A DNA stretch of 5,364 bases from Clostridiales bacterium (GCA_027357125.1 DAHVVW010000174.1:1-5364), one strand, 5' to 3'. Positions 1-4,965 are shown, counted from the stretch's first letter. Numbers and translations: made by a program. The notes: generated from the sequence alone by a model not told the origin.

Positions 1-1925
1 CCCTACCGGAGCTTTTTCTTCATTTTCCTCGCCGCTATGAAGACAGAAGGCCCAGGCCTATACCTGACCTCAAAGATGGGGATTATGCCACAGTAATCGG
101 CACGGTAACAGCCGCTCAGATCAGTCAGGGCAAAATCAAGGTCATTAAGCTCAGCCTCGAACAAGAGGGGAGAATGATCTATGCAGTCTGGTTTAACCAA
201 ACATACATCCTTAAGCAATACCCGCCCGGTACAGCCCTGGCGGTAAGCGGGAAAGTGCGCTGGAACTATAAAGTTCCGGAAATTCTGGTCAGTGACAGCG
301 AGAAGGTAGAAGGGGGCGTAAGCCCTGCCGCCATCCTCCCAGTTTATCCGGAGACGGCCAAGCTTTCCTCCAAAGTCTTGCGCAACCTGATCCACGGTCA
401 GCTAGCTCAGGTTAAGGAGTGTTTTCCTGAGTATCTCTCACCCGAGCTAAGCGCGGGCTGGATGGCGCGGGATGCGGCCTATCGCGAAATGCATTTTCCC
501 TCAAGCTTTCCTTCCCTGGGCAAGGCCCGTGACCGTTTGGTTTGGGAAGAAATTCTCTTTCTCCAGCTGGCGGTAGCACGCCTGCGCCAAACTCCGAGTG
601 CATTTAAGAGTCCGGTGCTGGCAGGCGGAGATGAATTGGTGCAAGGATTTCGGGCCAGCCTTCCGTATGAGCTTACTAAGGCCCAAGAGCGGGTGATCAG
701 CGAAATCTTCCGGGATATGGCCCAGCCTAGGGGAATGACGCGTCTGGTCCAGGGTGATGTCGGTTCAGGCAAGACAGTGGTAGCGATGGCAGCCTTGCTC
801 AAAGCGGCAGGCTGTGGCTACCAAGGGGCCATGATGGCTCCTACGGAAGTGTTGGCGTGGCAGCACTATCAGTCCTTAACAGAGGCTTTTGCACCTTTGG
901 GCTTAACAGTAATCCCTTTGCTGGGCAGCCACAGCCGGGCTGAACGGGAAGAGAACCTGGCGTGCATTGCGGAGGGACGGGCTCAGATTGTGGTGGGGAC
1001 TCATGCTGTAATCCAGGAAAATGTAGTTTTTCATTCTTTGGGTCTGGCGGTTACGGATGAACAGCACCGTTTCGGGGTGAGGCAACGTTCCTTGTTACAA
1101 GAAAAAGGGGAACATCCCCATGTCTTGGTCATGACTGCCACTCCCATTCCGCGGACGCTCGCCTTAACTTTATACGGAGATTTGCAGATTTCGGTAGTGG
1201 ATGAGATGCCCGCAGGGCGCAAACCGATTATCACCCGCAAGCTCTCAGAACGGGCGCGACCGAGTATGGAAAAGTTTTTAGCGCAAGAAATGGAGCGCGG
1301 GTGTCAGGTTTATGTGGTTTGCCCTTTGGTCGAAGAATCGGAAGTCCTCGACTTAGTCTCTGCGACTGAGCAAGCCCAGGATCTTAAAGCCAAGTTCCCG
1401 GACAGGCGCGTGGAACTCTTGCATGGACGGATGAAAGGTTCAGAAAAAGAAGAGATTATGCGGGATTTTCAGGCCGGGAAGATTGACATCTTGGTTTCAA
1501 CCACTGTCATCGAGGTAGGGGTCAATGTCCCTAACGCCACGGTAATGGTCATTGAGAGAGCGGAACGCTTCGGCCTTGCTCAGCTGCACCAGCTACGGGG
1601 CCGGGTTGGCCGCGGCACAGAACAGTCATATTGTATTCTTATGACTGAATCCCCCCGCAGTAAGCGCTTAGACATCCTGTGCCAGAGTCAGGACGGTTTC
1701 AAAATTGCCGAGGAGGATCTGAAACTGCGCGGACCGGGAGAACTTTTAGGAACAAGGCAGCACGGACTGACAGAACTTAGACTGGCAGACCTGGCGCATG
1801 ATGGCAGGCTAGTTGAGCAGGCTTATATGACAGCGCAAAAAGTGCTCGCCCAGCCGGAGAATTATCCTGAGGTGTGGCAGGAAATGGAGCGTTTTCACGA
1901 TCCGCGCAAGGCGGGGATTCATTAA
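1..1925 (+). CDS. recG: ATP-dependent DNA helicase RecG, 5'-truncated by window edge
   Basis: RecG is a superfamily 2 double-strand DNA translocase that remodels stalled replication forks and Holliday junctions. The frame is open from base 3 to the TAA at 1923-1925, giving 640 residues. The usual length is about 680-690, so roughly 40-50 N-terminal residues lie upstream. An ATG at 174 is not the start: the frame ahead of it encodes typical wedge-domain sequence, including LHFPRRYEDR at visible residues 6-15, then an OB-fold-like stretch. Helicase motifs follow in order: Walker A GDVGSGKT (residues 251-258, bases 753-776), DEQH box (352-355, bases 1056-1067), TAT motif III (378-380), QLRGRVGRG motif VI (530-538, bases 1590-1616) and the RecG-specific TRG region GPGELLGTRQHGL (577-589). 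All key residues are present and I see no frameshift. No clear terminator follows the stop. Confidence 0.97.
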   Translation, partial: LPELFLHFPRRYEDRRPRPIPDLKDGDYATVIGTVTAAQISQGKIKVIKLSLEQEGRMIYAVWFNQTYILKQYPPGTALAVSGKVRWNYKVPEILVSDSEKVEGGVSPAAILPVYPETAKLSSKVLRNLIHGQLAQVKECFPEYLSPELSAGWMARDAAYREMHFPSSFPSLGKARDRLVWEEILFLQLAVARLRQTPSAFKSPVLAGGDELVQGFRASLPYELTKAQERVISEIFRDMAQPRGMTRLVQGDVGSGKTVVAMAALLKAAGCGYQGAMMAPTEVLAWQHYQSLTEAFAPLGLTVIPLLGSHSRAEREENLACIAEGRAQIVVGTHAVIQENVVFHSLGLAVTDEQHRFGVRQRSLLQEKGEHPHVLVMTATPIPRTLALTLYGDLQISVVDEMPAGRKPIITRKLSERARPSMEKFLAQEMERGCQVYVVCPLVEESEVLDLVSATEQAQDLKAKFPDRRVELLHGRMKGSEKEEIMRDFQAGKIDILVSTTVIEVGVNVPNATVMVIERAERFGLAQLHQLRGRVGRGTEQSYCILMTESPRSKRLDILCQSQDGFKIAEEDLKLRGPGELLGTRQHGLTELRLADLAHDGRLVEQAYMTAQKVLAQPENYPEVWQEMERFHDPRKAGIH

Positions 1926-1957
1926 AAAACTTTTCCTTGTCAGGAATTTATTTGCGG

Positions 1958-1986
1958 GGATAAAAAAATCCTCATGTTTGATACTA
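1958..1986 (+). promoter_or_regulatory. candidate sigma-G promoter for the SASP frame
   Basis: GGATA at 1958-1962 and GATACTA at 1980-1986 are 17 bases apart. The forespore sigma-G consensus from Bacillus is GHATR, 18 bases, CATNHTA. The -10 element keeps ATACTA, the same core as in the candidate gpr promoter, but its first base is G instead of C. The -35 has G in the H position and the spacer is one base short. The start would fall near 1993, leaving a leader of about 110 bases ahead of the SASP GTG. The assignment is inferred from the match and from the spore-specific gene downstream. Confidence 0.42.
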
Positions 1987-2084
1987 TCTTTAGAAATATG
2001 AAAGAGAAATTACCGGGCAGCGATGAAGGACTGGCCCGCGCGGCGCAGAAGGAACAAAAAGCACAGAAAACGCAGAAAGCGTAA
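1974..2084 (+). CDS. possible 36-aa Lys/Gln-rich small protein (doubtful)
   Basis: An ATG at 1974 opens a 36-codon frame ending in TAA at 2082-2084, 20 bases before the SASP start codon. The product starts MFDTIFRNMKEKL and ends in a highly charged Ala/Lys/Gln tail with a repeated QK pattern (AQKEQKAQKTQKA). I do not recognise it. Support is weak: the nearest purine-rich stretch (GGGGA, 1956-1960) is 13 bases from the ATG and sits in a small hairpin. If the sigma-G-like promoter here is real, its transcript would begin after this ATG, leaving only an internal ATG at 1998 with no Shine-Dalgarno. It could instead be untranslated leader of the SASP transcript. Confidence 0.22.
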   Translation: MFDTIFRNMKEKLPGSDEGLARAAQKEQKAQKTQKA

Positions 2085-2089
2085 AACAG

Positions 2090-2097
2090 AGGAGGTG
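2090..2097 (+). promoter_or_regulatory. strong Shine-Dalgarno for the SASP frame
   Basis: AGGAGGTG is a near-perfect complement to the 16S 3' end and lies 7 bases before the GTG at 2105. It fixes the GTG as the start and is the main reason to treat the short SASP frame as translated. Confidence 0.8.
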
Positions 2098-2104
2098 TAA
2101 GCAC

Positions 2105-2224
2105 GTGGCTGACAATAATAAGACGCAAATTAAGCTCACACCTGAACTGGAGAAGTTTAAGTATGAGGTGGCGCAAGAAATAGGGATTGCTAACCGCAAG
2201 CACAAAAAGTTTCCTAACACTTAA
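2105..2224 (+). CDS. half-length alpha/beta-type small acid-soluble spore protein (39 aa)
   Basis: Alpha/beta SASPs coat and protect spore DNA and are degraded by GPR at germination. This frame starts at GTG 2105, well placed behind a strong ribosome binding site, and stops at TAA 2222-2224. Residues 11-28 read LTPELEKFKYEVAQEIGI, a clear match to the conserved first helix of the family (pattern LE-K-KYE-A-E-G). It includes the Glu-hydrophobic bond at E21-V22 that corresponds to the known GPR cleavage site. Family members are usually about 60-75 residues with a second helix containing an NG-x-x-GG segment. That half is missing: after AN at 29-30 the protein ends in a basic tail, RKHKKFPNT. 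I read the other two frames downstream and found no recognisable second half, so a simple single frameshift does not explain it. It may be a decaying gene or a genuinely short peptide. The family call is firm; functionality is uncertain. Confidence 0.68.
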   Translation: MADNNKTQIKLTPELEKFKYEVAQEIGIANRKHKKFPNT

Positions 2225-2270
2225 GGAAAGATTTTCAGCTTACTATGTGGAAACTAACCCTTAAGAAAAG
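2213..2270. repeat. short imperfect direct repeat (18 bp, 40-bp offset)
   Basis: Bases 2213-2230 (CCTAACACTTAAGGAAAG) and 2253-2270 (ACTAACCCTTAAGAAAAG) match at 15 of 18 positions. The first copy covers the last three codons and stop of the SASP frame; the second lies in the non-coding stretch behind it. The second copy also forms a 5-bp stem, CCCTT/AAGGG (2258-2272), with no T run after it. It may be a small local duplication; no function is evident. Confidence 0.4.
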
Positions 2271-2310
2271 GGAACTCCGTAGGGAAATTATGCGGCAAGC
2301 TAGTCAAAAC

Positions 2311-2345
2311 GCGAAAGGAACTGGAGAGATTCCCGTTTCTTTCGC
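2311..2345 (-). terminator. hairpin, probable terminator of gpr
   Basis: GCGAAAGGAAC (2311-2321) can pair with GTTTCTTTCGC (2335-2345) over 11 positions with one wobble, and an inner GGA/TCC (2323-2325 with 2331-2333) extends the stem. Read on the minus strand, the hairpin is followed by GTTTTG, a short T run, so it suits the end of the gpr transcript about 70 bases past its stop. On the plus strand no T run follows, so it is a poorer terminator for the SASP transcript. The rest of the SASP-gpr gap holds nothing I can identify apart from the direct repeat. Confidence 0.45.
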
Positions 2346-2413
2346 TTCTGGGCAAAGCACATACATATTCTTTACCGACCCTAGCCTACGAATCCTCTGA
2401 CTTCCGGCCTCTG

Positions 2414-3400
2414 TTACTGCAGATATCGTTCATACTCTTCCCGGTCAATTCCAGGGTGCAGGCTGATACCCAAAGCGCCGGCAATTATTCTGGCAGTTGT
2501 TTGAATTAACGTATCAATCTCTTTCGGTGTCACCATTAAGTTTTCATTATAGGGAGAGAGGACCTCATTCATAATCGTGTGCACTGCCTGGGGGTTAAGC
2601 CCTTTATACAGCTTATAGAGGCTGGGACTGCTTTTAAGTTGCTCCATTAAAGCATCAAGAGTATTGCTCGCTATGACTGCGGCGTTAACAACTGTAGGAA
2701 TTCCGATCGCCACTACCTTGCAGCCTATGGACTCTTCATTAATCCCAAGACGACGGTTGCCCACTCCTGATCCAGGATGAATTCCGGTATCAGCCAATTG
2801 GATGCTGGTGCCGATCCTATCCAGTGATCCCGCTGCCAGGGAATCAATCGCGATCACCAGATCAGGTTTTACGTGTTCCACAATGCCACGGATAATTTCC
2901 GCTGTTTCAATTCCGGTTATTCCCAAGACACCCGGTGCAATTGCACTTACTTTGCGCAGCTTACCCTGCAATTCTCCCGGGGAATACCGAAATAGATGTC
3001 TGGTCACAAGGCTTTTATCAACCACCTGGGGTCCAAGGGCATCCGGGGTAGCGTTCCAGTTGCCGAGGCCAACGAGCAGAATACTGGCCTCTTCCGTCAA
3101 TTTCATTAGTTCCACAAGTTTCCGGGCCAGAATCTCCGTTATTTCCTCATGAACCAGATAATTGTTCTGGCGAACTTCAGGGGCATCGATTGTTATGTAC
3201 TGCCCGCGTGGGCGGCCCATTTCCTTAACCCCTTCGTCTGTTTCAATGGTAATAGTGGTTACCAAGGCATGCTCAAAATGCTCTTCATCCATGCGGACGC
3301 CGGGAATTTCCTCCCCGACTTCGCCCCGCAAAATCTCGTGCGCTTCAACGACCAAATCTAAGGATACATTAAACTCGCGAAAAAACTCTGATTTTTTCAT
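2414..3400 (-). CDS. gpr: germination (spore) protease GPR, SASP-specific
   Basis: GPR is the peptidase family A25 enzyme that cleaves alpha/beta SASPs in the germinating spore, freeing DNA and supplying amino acids. The protein is 328 residues, normal for clostridial members. The ATG at 3398-3400 (MKKSEFF) is chosen because AGGAGGG lies 10 bases upstream; a longer in-frame version from 3436 would run through a terminator-like hairpin. The propeptide junction is visible: D15-L16 in SLDLVVEAHE resembles the SASP cleavage site and matches the known autoprocessing that removes about 15 residues in B. megaterium GPR. Conserved blocks are GRPRGQY (62-68), GLGNWNATPDALGP (111-124, with D120), AIDSLAAGS (184-192, with D186), LADTGIHPGSGVGN (202-215) and VTPKEID near the C-terminus. 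One oddity is G191, where I recall arginine. The gene converges on the SASP frame. Confidence 0.96.
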   Translation of the reverse strand: MKKSEFFREFNVSLDLVVEAHEILRGEVGEEIPGVRMDEEHFEHALVTTITIETDEGVKEMGRPRGQYITIDAPEVRQNNYLVHEEITEILARKLVELMKLTEEASILLVGLGNWNATPDALGPQVVDKSLVTRHLFRYSPGELQGKLRKVSAIAPGVLGITGIETAEIIRGIVEHVKPDLVIAIDSLAAGSLDRIGTSIQLADTGIHPGSGVGNRRLGINEESIGCKVVAIGIPTVVNAAVIASNTLDALMEQLKSSPSLYKLYKGLNPQAVHTIMNEVLSPYNENLMVTPKEIDTLIQTTARIIAGALGISLHPGIDREEYERYLQ

Positions 3401-3409
3401 TTTACATAT

Positions 3410-3417
3410 TCCCTCCT
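3410..3417 (-). promoter_or_regulatory. Shine-Dalgarno of gpr
   Basis: The minus-strand sequence AGGAGGGA lies 9-10 bases before the ATG at 3400 and decides the start. It sits directly behind the T run of a terminator-like hairpin. It can also pair with TTTCTCCT at 3461-3468 of the same leader, which would hide it. Confidence 0.75.
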
Positions 3418-3424
3418 TGGCTGG

Positions 3425-3456
3425 AAAAAAGGTCACTGGCCCGCGGACCAGTGACC
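3425..3456 (-). terminator. intrinsic-terminator-like hairpin in the gpr leader
   Basis: On the minus strand GGTCACTGG (3456-3448) and CCAGTGACC (3439-3431) form a perfect 9-bp stem around an 8-base GC-rich loop, followed at once by TTTTTT (3430-3425). This is a textbook rho-independent terminator, yet it lies between the candidate gpr promoter and the gpr ribosome binding site. No minus-strand gene that it could end is visible upstream. It could act as an attenuator, block readthrough from further upstream, or stabilise the 5' end. No T run follows on the plus strand. Confidence 0.7.
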
Positions 3457-3493
3457 AGAGAGGAGAAACATAAGGAAGAACTGGATGGGGGAA

Positions 3494-3514
3494 GGCATCA
3501 ATAAAAAGATTGCC
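3494..3514 (-). other. possible 5'-end stem-loop of the gpr mRNA
   Basis: On the minus strand GGCAATC and GATGCC flank a T-rich loop and can pair with one bulged A. If the sigma-G candidate promoter is used, transcription would begin at about 3515, placing this small hairpin at the extreme 5' end of the message. It is a weak structure and its role is inferred. Confidence 0.25.
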
Positions 3515-3522
3515 TGCTCGTT

Positions 3523-3552
3523 TAGTATTAAACGCCTTTCGTCAAGATATAC
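3523..3552 (-). promoter_or_regulatory. sigma-G-type promoter of gpr
   Basis: On the minus strand GTATA (3552-3548) and AATACTA (3529-3523) are separated by exactly 18 bases. The Bacillus sigma-G consensus is GHATR, N18, CATNHTA, so only the first base of the -10 differs. Forespore transcription of gpr by sigma-G (and sigma-F) is established in B. subtilis, so the site fits the gene. A TTGAC inside the spacer has no correctly placed vegetative -10. The expected start is near 3515, giving a leader of about 115 bases. Confidence 0.65.
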
Positions 3553-3610
3553 AATTTTTCAAGGCTAAGTTTTTCAAAAAATTGAGAGCACAGCTTAAAT
3601 GGATTTTTTG

Positions 3611-3619
3611 TGATATACT
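3611..3619 (+). promoter_or_regulatory. extended -10 promoter for the small ORF-rsmD group
   Basis: TGATATACT reads as TG-N-TATACT, an extended -10 for the vegetative sigma factor, one base off TATAAT in its hexamer. No good -35 sits 16-18 bases upstream; TTGAGA at 3582-3587 is too far away. The start would be near 3626, about 23 bases before the GTG at 3649. This is the first plausible promoter after the divergent gpr promoter. Confidence 0.45.
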
Positions 3620-3634
3620 GGGTAAAAGTGCTTG

Positions 3635-3640
3635 AGGAGG
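3635..3640 (+). promoter_or_regulatory. Shine-Dalgarno of the 52-aa ORF
   Basis: AGGAGG, within GAGGAGGAG (3634-3642), lies 8 bases before GTG 3649. It selects that codon over an in-frame GTG at 3610, which lies inside the promoter. Confidence 0.7.
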
Positions 3641-3648
3641 AGAAAGAC

Positions 3649-3807
3649 GTGAGCCGAAATTCTTTGTTTGATGATGTTGGCGCAAGTCCGGAGATCAGCA
3701 AAGCACTCTATTTTCCGCCGACTGTTTCCGGTCTGACCGAAGCCCTTAAGTTGGAACGGGCACAAATGGGGGCACCGGGTTTTTTGGTGGCGAAATGGGT
3801 CAGATAA
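3649..3807 (+). CDS. small protein of unknown function upstream of rsmD (52 aa)
   Basis: The frame starts at GTG 3649, 8 bases after a strong AGGAGG, and stops at TAA 3805-3807. I do not recognise the protein. It begins MSRNSLFDDVGASPEISKA, has a central LYFPPTVSGLTEAL and ends GAPGFLVAKWVR. It has no cysteine, no signal peptide, no clear membrane segment and no metal-binding motif; it looks like a small soluble protein with a short acidic start and a basic, partly hydrophobic C-terminus. The ribosome binding site, the promoter just upstream and an uninterrupted frame with ordinary-looking codons argue that it is real. It lies 38 bases before rsmD on the same strand and is probably co-transcribed with it. 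Any role in ribosome or sporulation biology would be a guess. Confidence 0.62.
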   Translation: MSRNSLFDDVGASPEISKALYFPPTVSGLTEALKLERAQMGAPGFLVAKWVR

Positions 3808-3824
3808 TCTGATATAATGCACCT

Positions 3825-3830
3825 AGGAGG
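3825..3830 (+). promoter_or_regulatory. Shine-Dalgarno of rsmD with unusually long spacing
   Basis: AGGAGG ends 15 bases before the ATG at 3846, longer than the usual 5-10. No in-frame ATG, GTG or TTG lies between, and the protein start MRIIAG is typical of RsmD, so the ATG stands. The long AT-rich spacer may lower translation. Confidence 0.5.
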
Positions 3831-3845
3831 ATTAAATTACTTAAT

Positions 3846-4400
3846 ATGCGGATCATTGCGGGAGATATGCGCGGTCGCCGTTTGCGAACCCCGGAAGGGA
3901 ATGTTACCCGTCCCACGGCTGATAAAGTTAAAGGAGCAATCTTTAATATTTTGAGGAATAAAGTAGCAGGTGCCAGAGTGCTTGATTTATTTGCCGGCAC
4001 CGGTAACCTTTCCTTTGAAGCGCTTTCCCGCCATGCAGCTTCCGCTGTCATGGTCGAAAATAACGAGAAAGCTCTCCGGATTATTAGGGAAAACATGATA
4101 CTCGCCGGGATCGAAGAGTGTGTTGAGCTGATGGCGATGGACGCTTTTCGTTACCTGCGCGCATATCCTGATCAAATCTTTGATCTTATTTTTCTCGACC
4201 CTCCGTATCAGCACGGTTTAGTGGTGCGTGCGGTACGAGAATTAGCTCAGCCCTGCCGTTTAAGCCCTGACGGGGTAATCGTCGCGGAAACCGCTAAAGA
4301 TGAGGAGTTAGAAGATATTCCGCCCGAGTTTGGGCTGCGCAAGACGGGAGAGTATGGAGACACCAAGGTTTGGTACTTGCAGCGCAATTTTTTAGGATAA
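3846..4400 (+). CDS. rsmD: 16S rRNA (guanine-966-N2)-methyltransferase RsmD
   Basis: RsmD uses S-adenosylmethionine to methylate the exocyclic N2 of G966 (E. coli numbering) in 16S rRNA during 30S assembly. The 184-residue length is typical. The N-terminus MRIIAGDMRGRRL, followed by RPTADKVKGAIFNIL (22-36), is the family signature. The SAM-binding motif I is VLDLFAGTGNLSFEAL (45-60), E71 ends the second strand where ribose is bound, and the catalytic DPPY tetrad is at 118-121. The Rossmann fold looks complete. ATG 3846 is the only reasonable start. The gene follows the 52-aa ORF by 38 bases. In most Firmicutes coaD comes next; here a coiled-coil gene follows after 79 bases instead. Confidence 0.96.
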   Translation: MRIIAGDMRGRRLRTPEGNVTRPTADKVKGAIFNILRNKVAGARVLDLFAGTGNLSFEALSRHAASAVMVENNEKALRIIRENMILAGIEECVELMAMDAFRYLRAYPDQIFDLIFLDPPYQHGLVVRAVRELAQPCRLSPDGVIVAETAKDEELEDIPPEFGLRKTGEYGDTKVWYLQRNFLG

Positions 4401-4465
4401 GCGTGCTGGGCAGTCGATAACTTCGTGAAACTAAGTATCAGGGTAACAGTGGAATTATTGAATGA

Positions 4466-4473
4466 AGGAGAGG
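4466..4473 (+). promoter_or_regulatory. Shine-Dalgarno fixing the start of the coiled-coil gene
   Basis: AGGAGAGG (4466-4473) precedes ATG 4480 by 6 bases. Upstream in-frame ATGs at 4462 and 4474 lie before or right behind it and have no site of their own, so 4480 is preferred. Confidence 0.65.
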
Positions 4474-4479
4474 ATGAAT

Positions 4480-4962
4480 ATGGAAAGTGATGTTCTTAGC
4501 CTCTTAGATGAACTGGAGGAAATAGTTGACCGCGGCACGAAGATTCCAATGACGGGGAAGGTACTAGTTGATGACACGGTCATCTTTGAGCTCCTGGATA
4601 AAGTACGGGCAGCCTTGCCGGAGGAAGTGCAAAACGCTAAATGGGTTTTGGCTGAAAGACAGCGCATCCTGACTGAAGCGGAAACAGAAGCGCAAAAGAT
4701 GGTGGAACAGGGCAAAAACTACGTGGAAAAAATGGCGGAAGAAAATGAAGTGGTCAAACAAGCCCAAGGATATGCCGAGGATATTGCCAGGCAGGCCCAA
4801 GCTTTTGCCCGGGAAGTGAAAGTGGGCGCAATCCAGTACGCGGACGAACTCTTGCAGAAAGCTGAAGTGAGTCTCTATGACACCATCCAGGCACTGCACC
4901 GCAACCGGGAAGAACTGCAGTCAGTAAAAGAAGAGCGCCGCAAACCTGCCGCTAACGAGTAA
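4480..4962 (+). CDS. charged coiled-coil protein, V/F-ATPase stalk-like, function unknown (160 aa)
   Basis: Starting at ATG 4480 the product is 160 residues. Residues 1-55 form a compact conserved-looking head: LLDELEEIVDRG (8-19), KIPMTGKVLVD (21-31), LLDKVRAALPEEVQNAKWV (38-56). Residues 57-150 are almost pure charged helix rich in Ala, Glu, Gln and Lys, with repeated EA/QA spacing that suggests a long coiled coil. The C-terminus is basic and probably disordered. I recall similar proteins beside coaD or ylbJ in Clostridia, often auto-annotated as ATPase or ATP synthase subunit B/E. No Walker motif or membrane anchor is present, so that label rests on coiled-coil resemblance only. The neighbours suggest a cell-envelope, division or sporulation scaffold, which is inference. 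The stop lies 3 bases from the end of the convergent ylbJ-like gene. Confidence 0.85.
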   Translation: MESDVLSLLDELEEIVDRGTKIPMTGKVLVDDTVIFELLDKVRAALPEEVQNAKWVLAERQRILTEAETEAQKMVEQGKNYVEKMAEENEVVKQAQGYAEDIARQAQAFAREVKVGAIQYADELLQKAEVSLYDTIQALHRNREELQSVKEERRKPAANE

Positions 4963-4965
4963 TAC

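Noticed and set aside
3..395. Long minus-strand frame opposite the start of recG (130 codons)
   Set aside because: It is fully antisense to conserved RecG wedge-domain sequence and resembles no known protein.
1956..1973. GGGGAT-A6-ATCCTC hairpin behind recG as a terminator
   Set aside because: The stem is only 6 bp with a wobble and no T run follows; it overlaps the candidate SASP promoter.
2292..2399. Frame starting IMRQASQNAKGTGE, faintly like gamma-type SASP repeats
   Set aside because: No ribosome binding site, it overlaps the terminator-like hairpin, and the resemblance is only Gln/Gly/Ala composition.
3401..3436. Longer GPR start 12 codons upstream (3436)
   Set aside because: It would lie within the terminator-like stem, has no ribosome binding site, and the ATG at 3400 sits behind a strong one.
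3425..3460. Possible T-box riboswitch in the gpr leader (TGGTCCGCGG resembles the T-box TGGNACCGCG)
   Set aside because: The match lacks one base, the motif lies inside the terminator stem-loop instead of a separate antiterminator, and the leader is too short for a specifier stem.
2802..3473. Plus-strand frames opposite gpr
   Set aside because: They mirror conserved GPR codons, lack ribosome binding sites and show low-complexity composition.
3813..3818. TATAAT with upstream TG (extended -10) just before rsmD
   Set aside because: Transcription would begin near 3825, inside the rsmD Shine-Dalgarno, and no -35 is well placed, so it is unlikely to drive rsmD.
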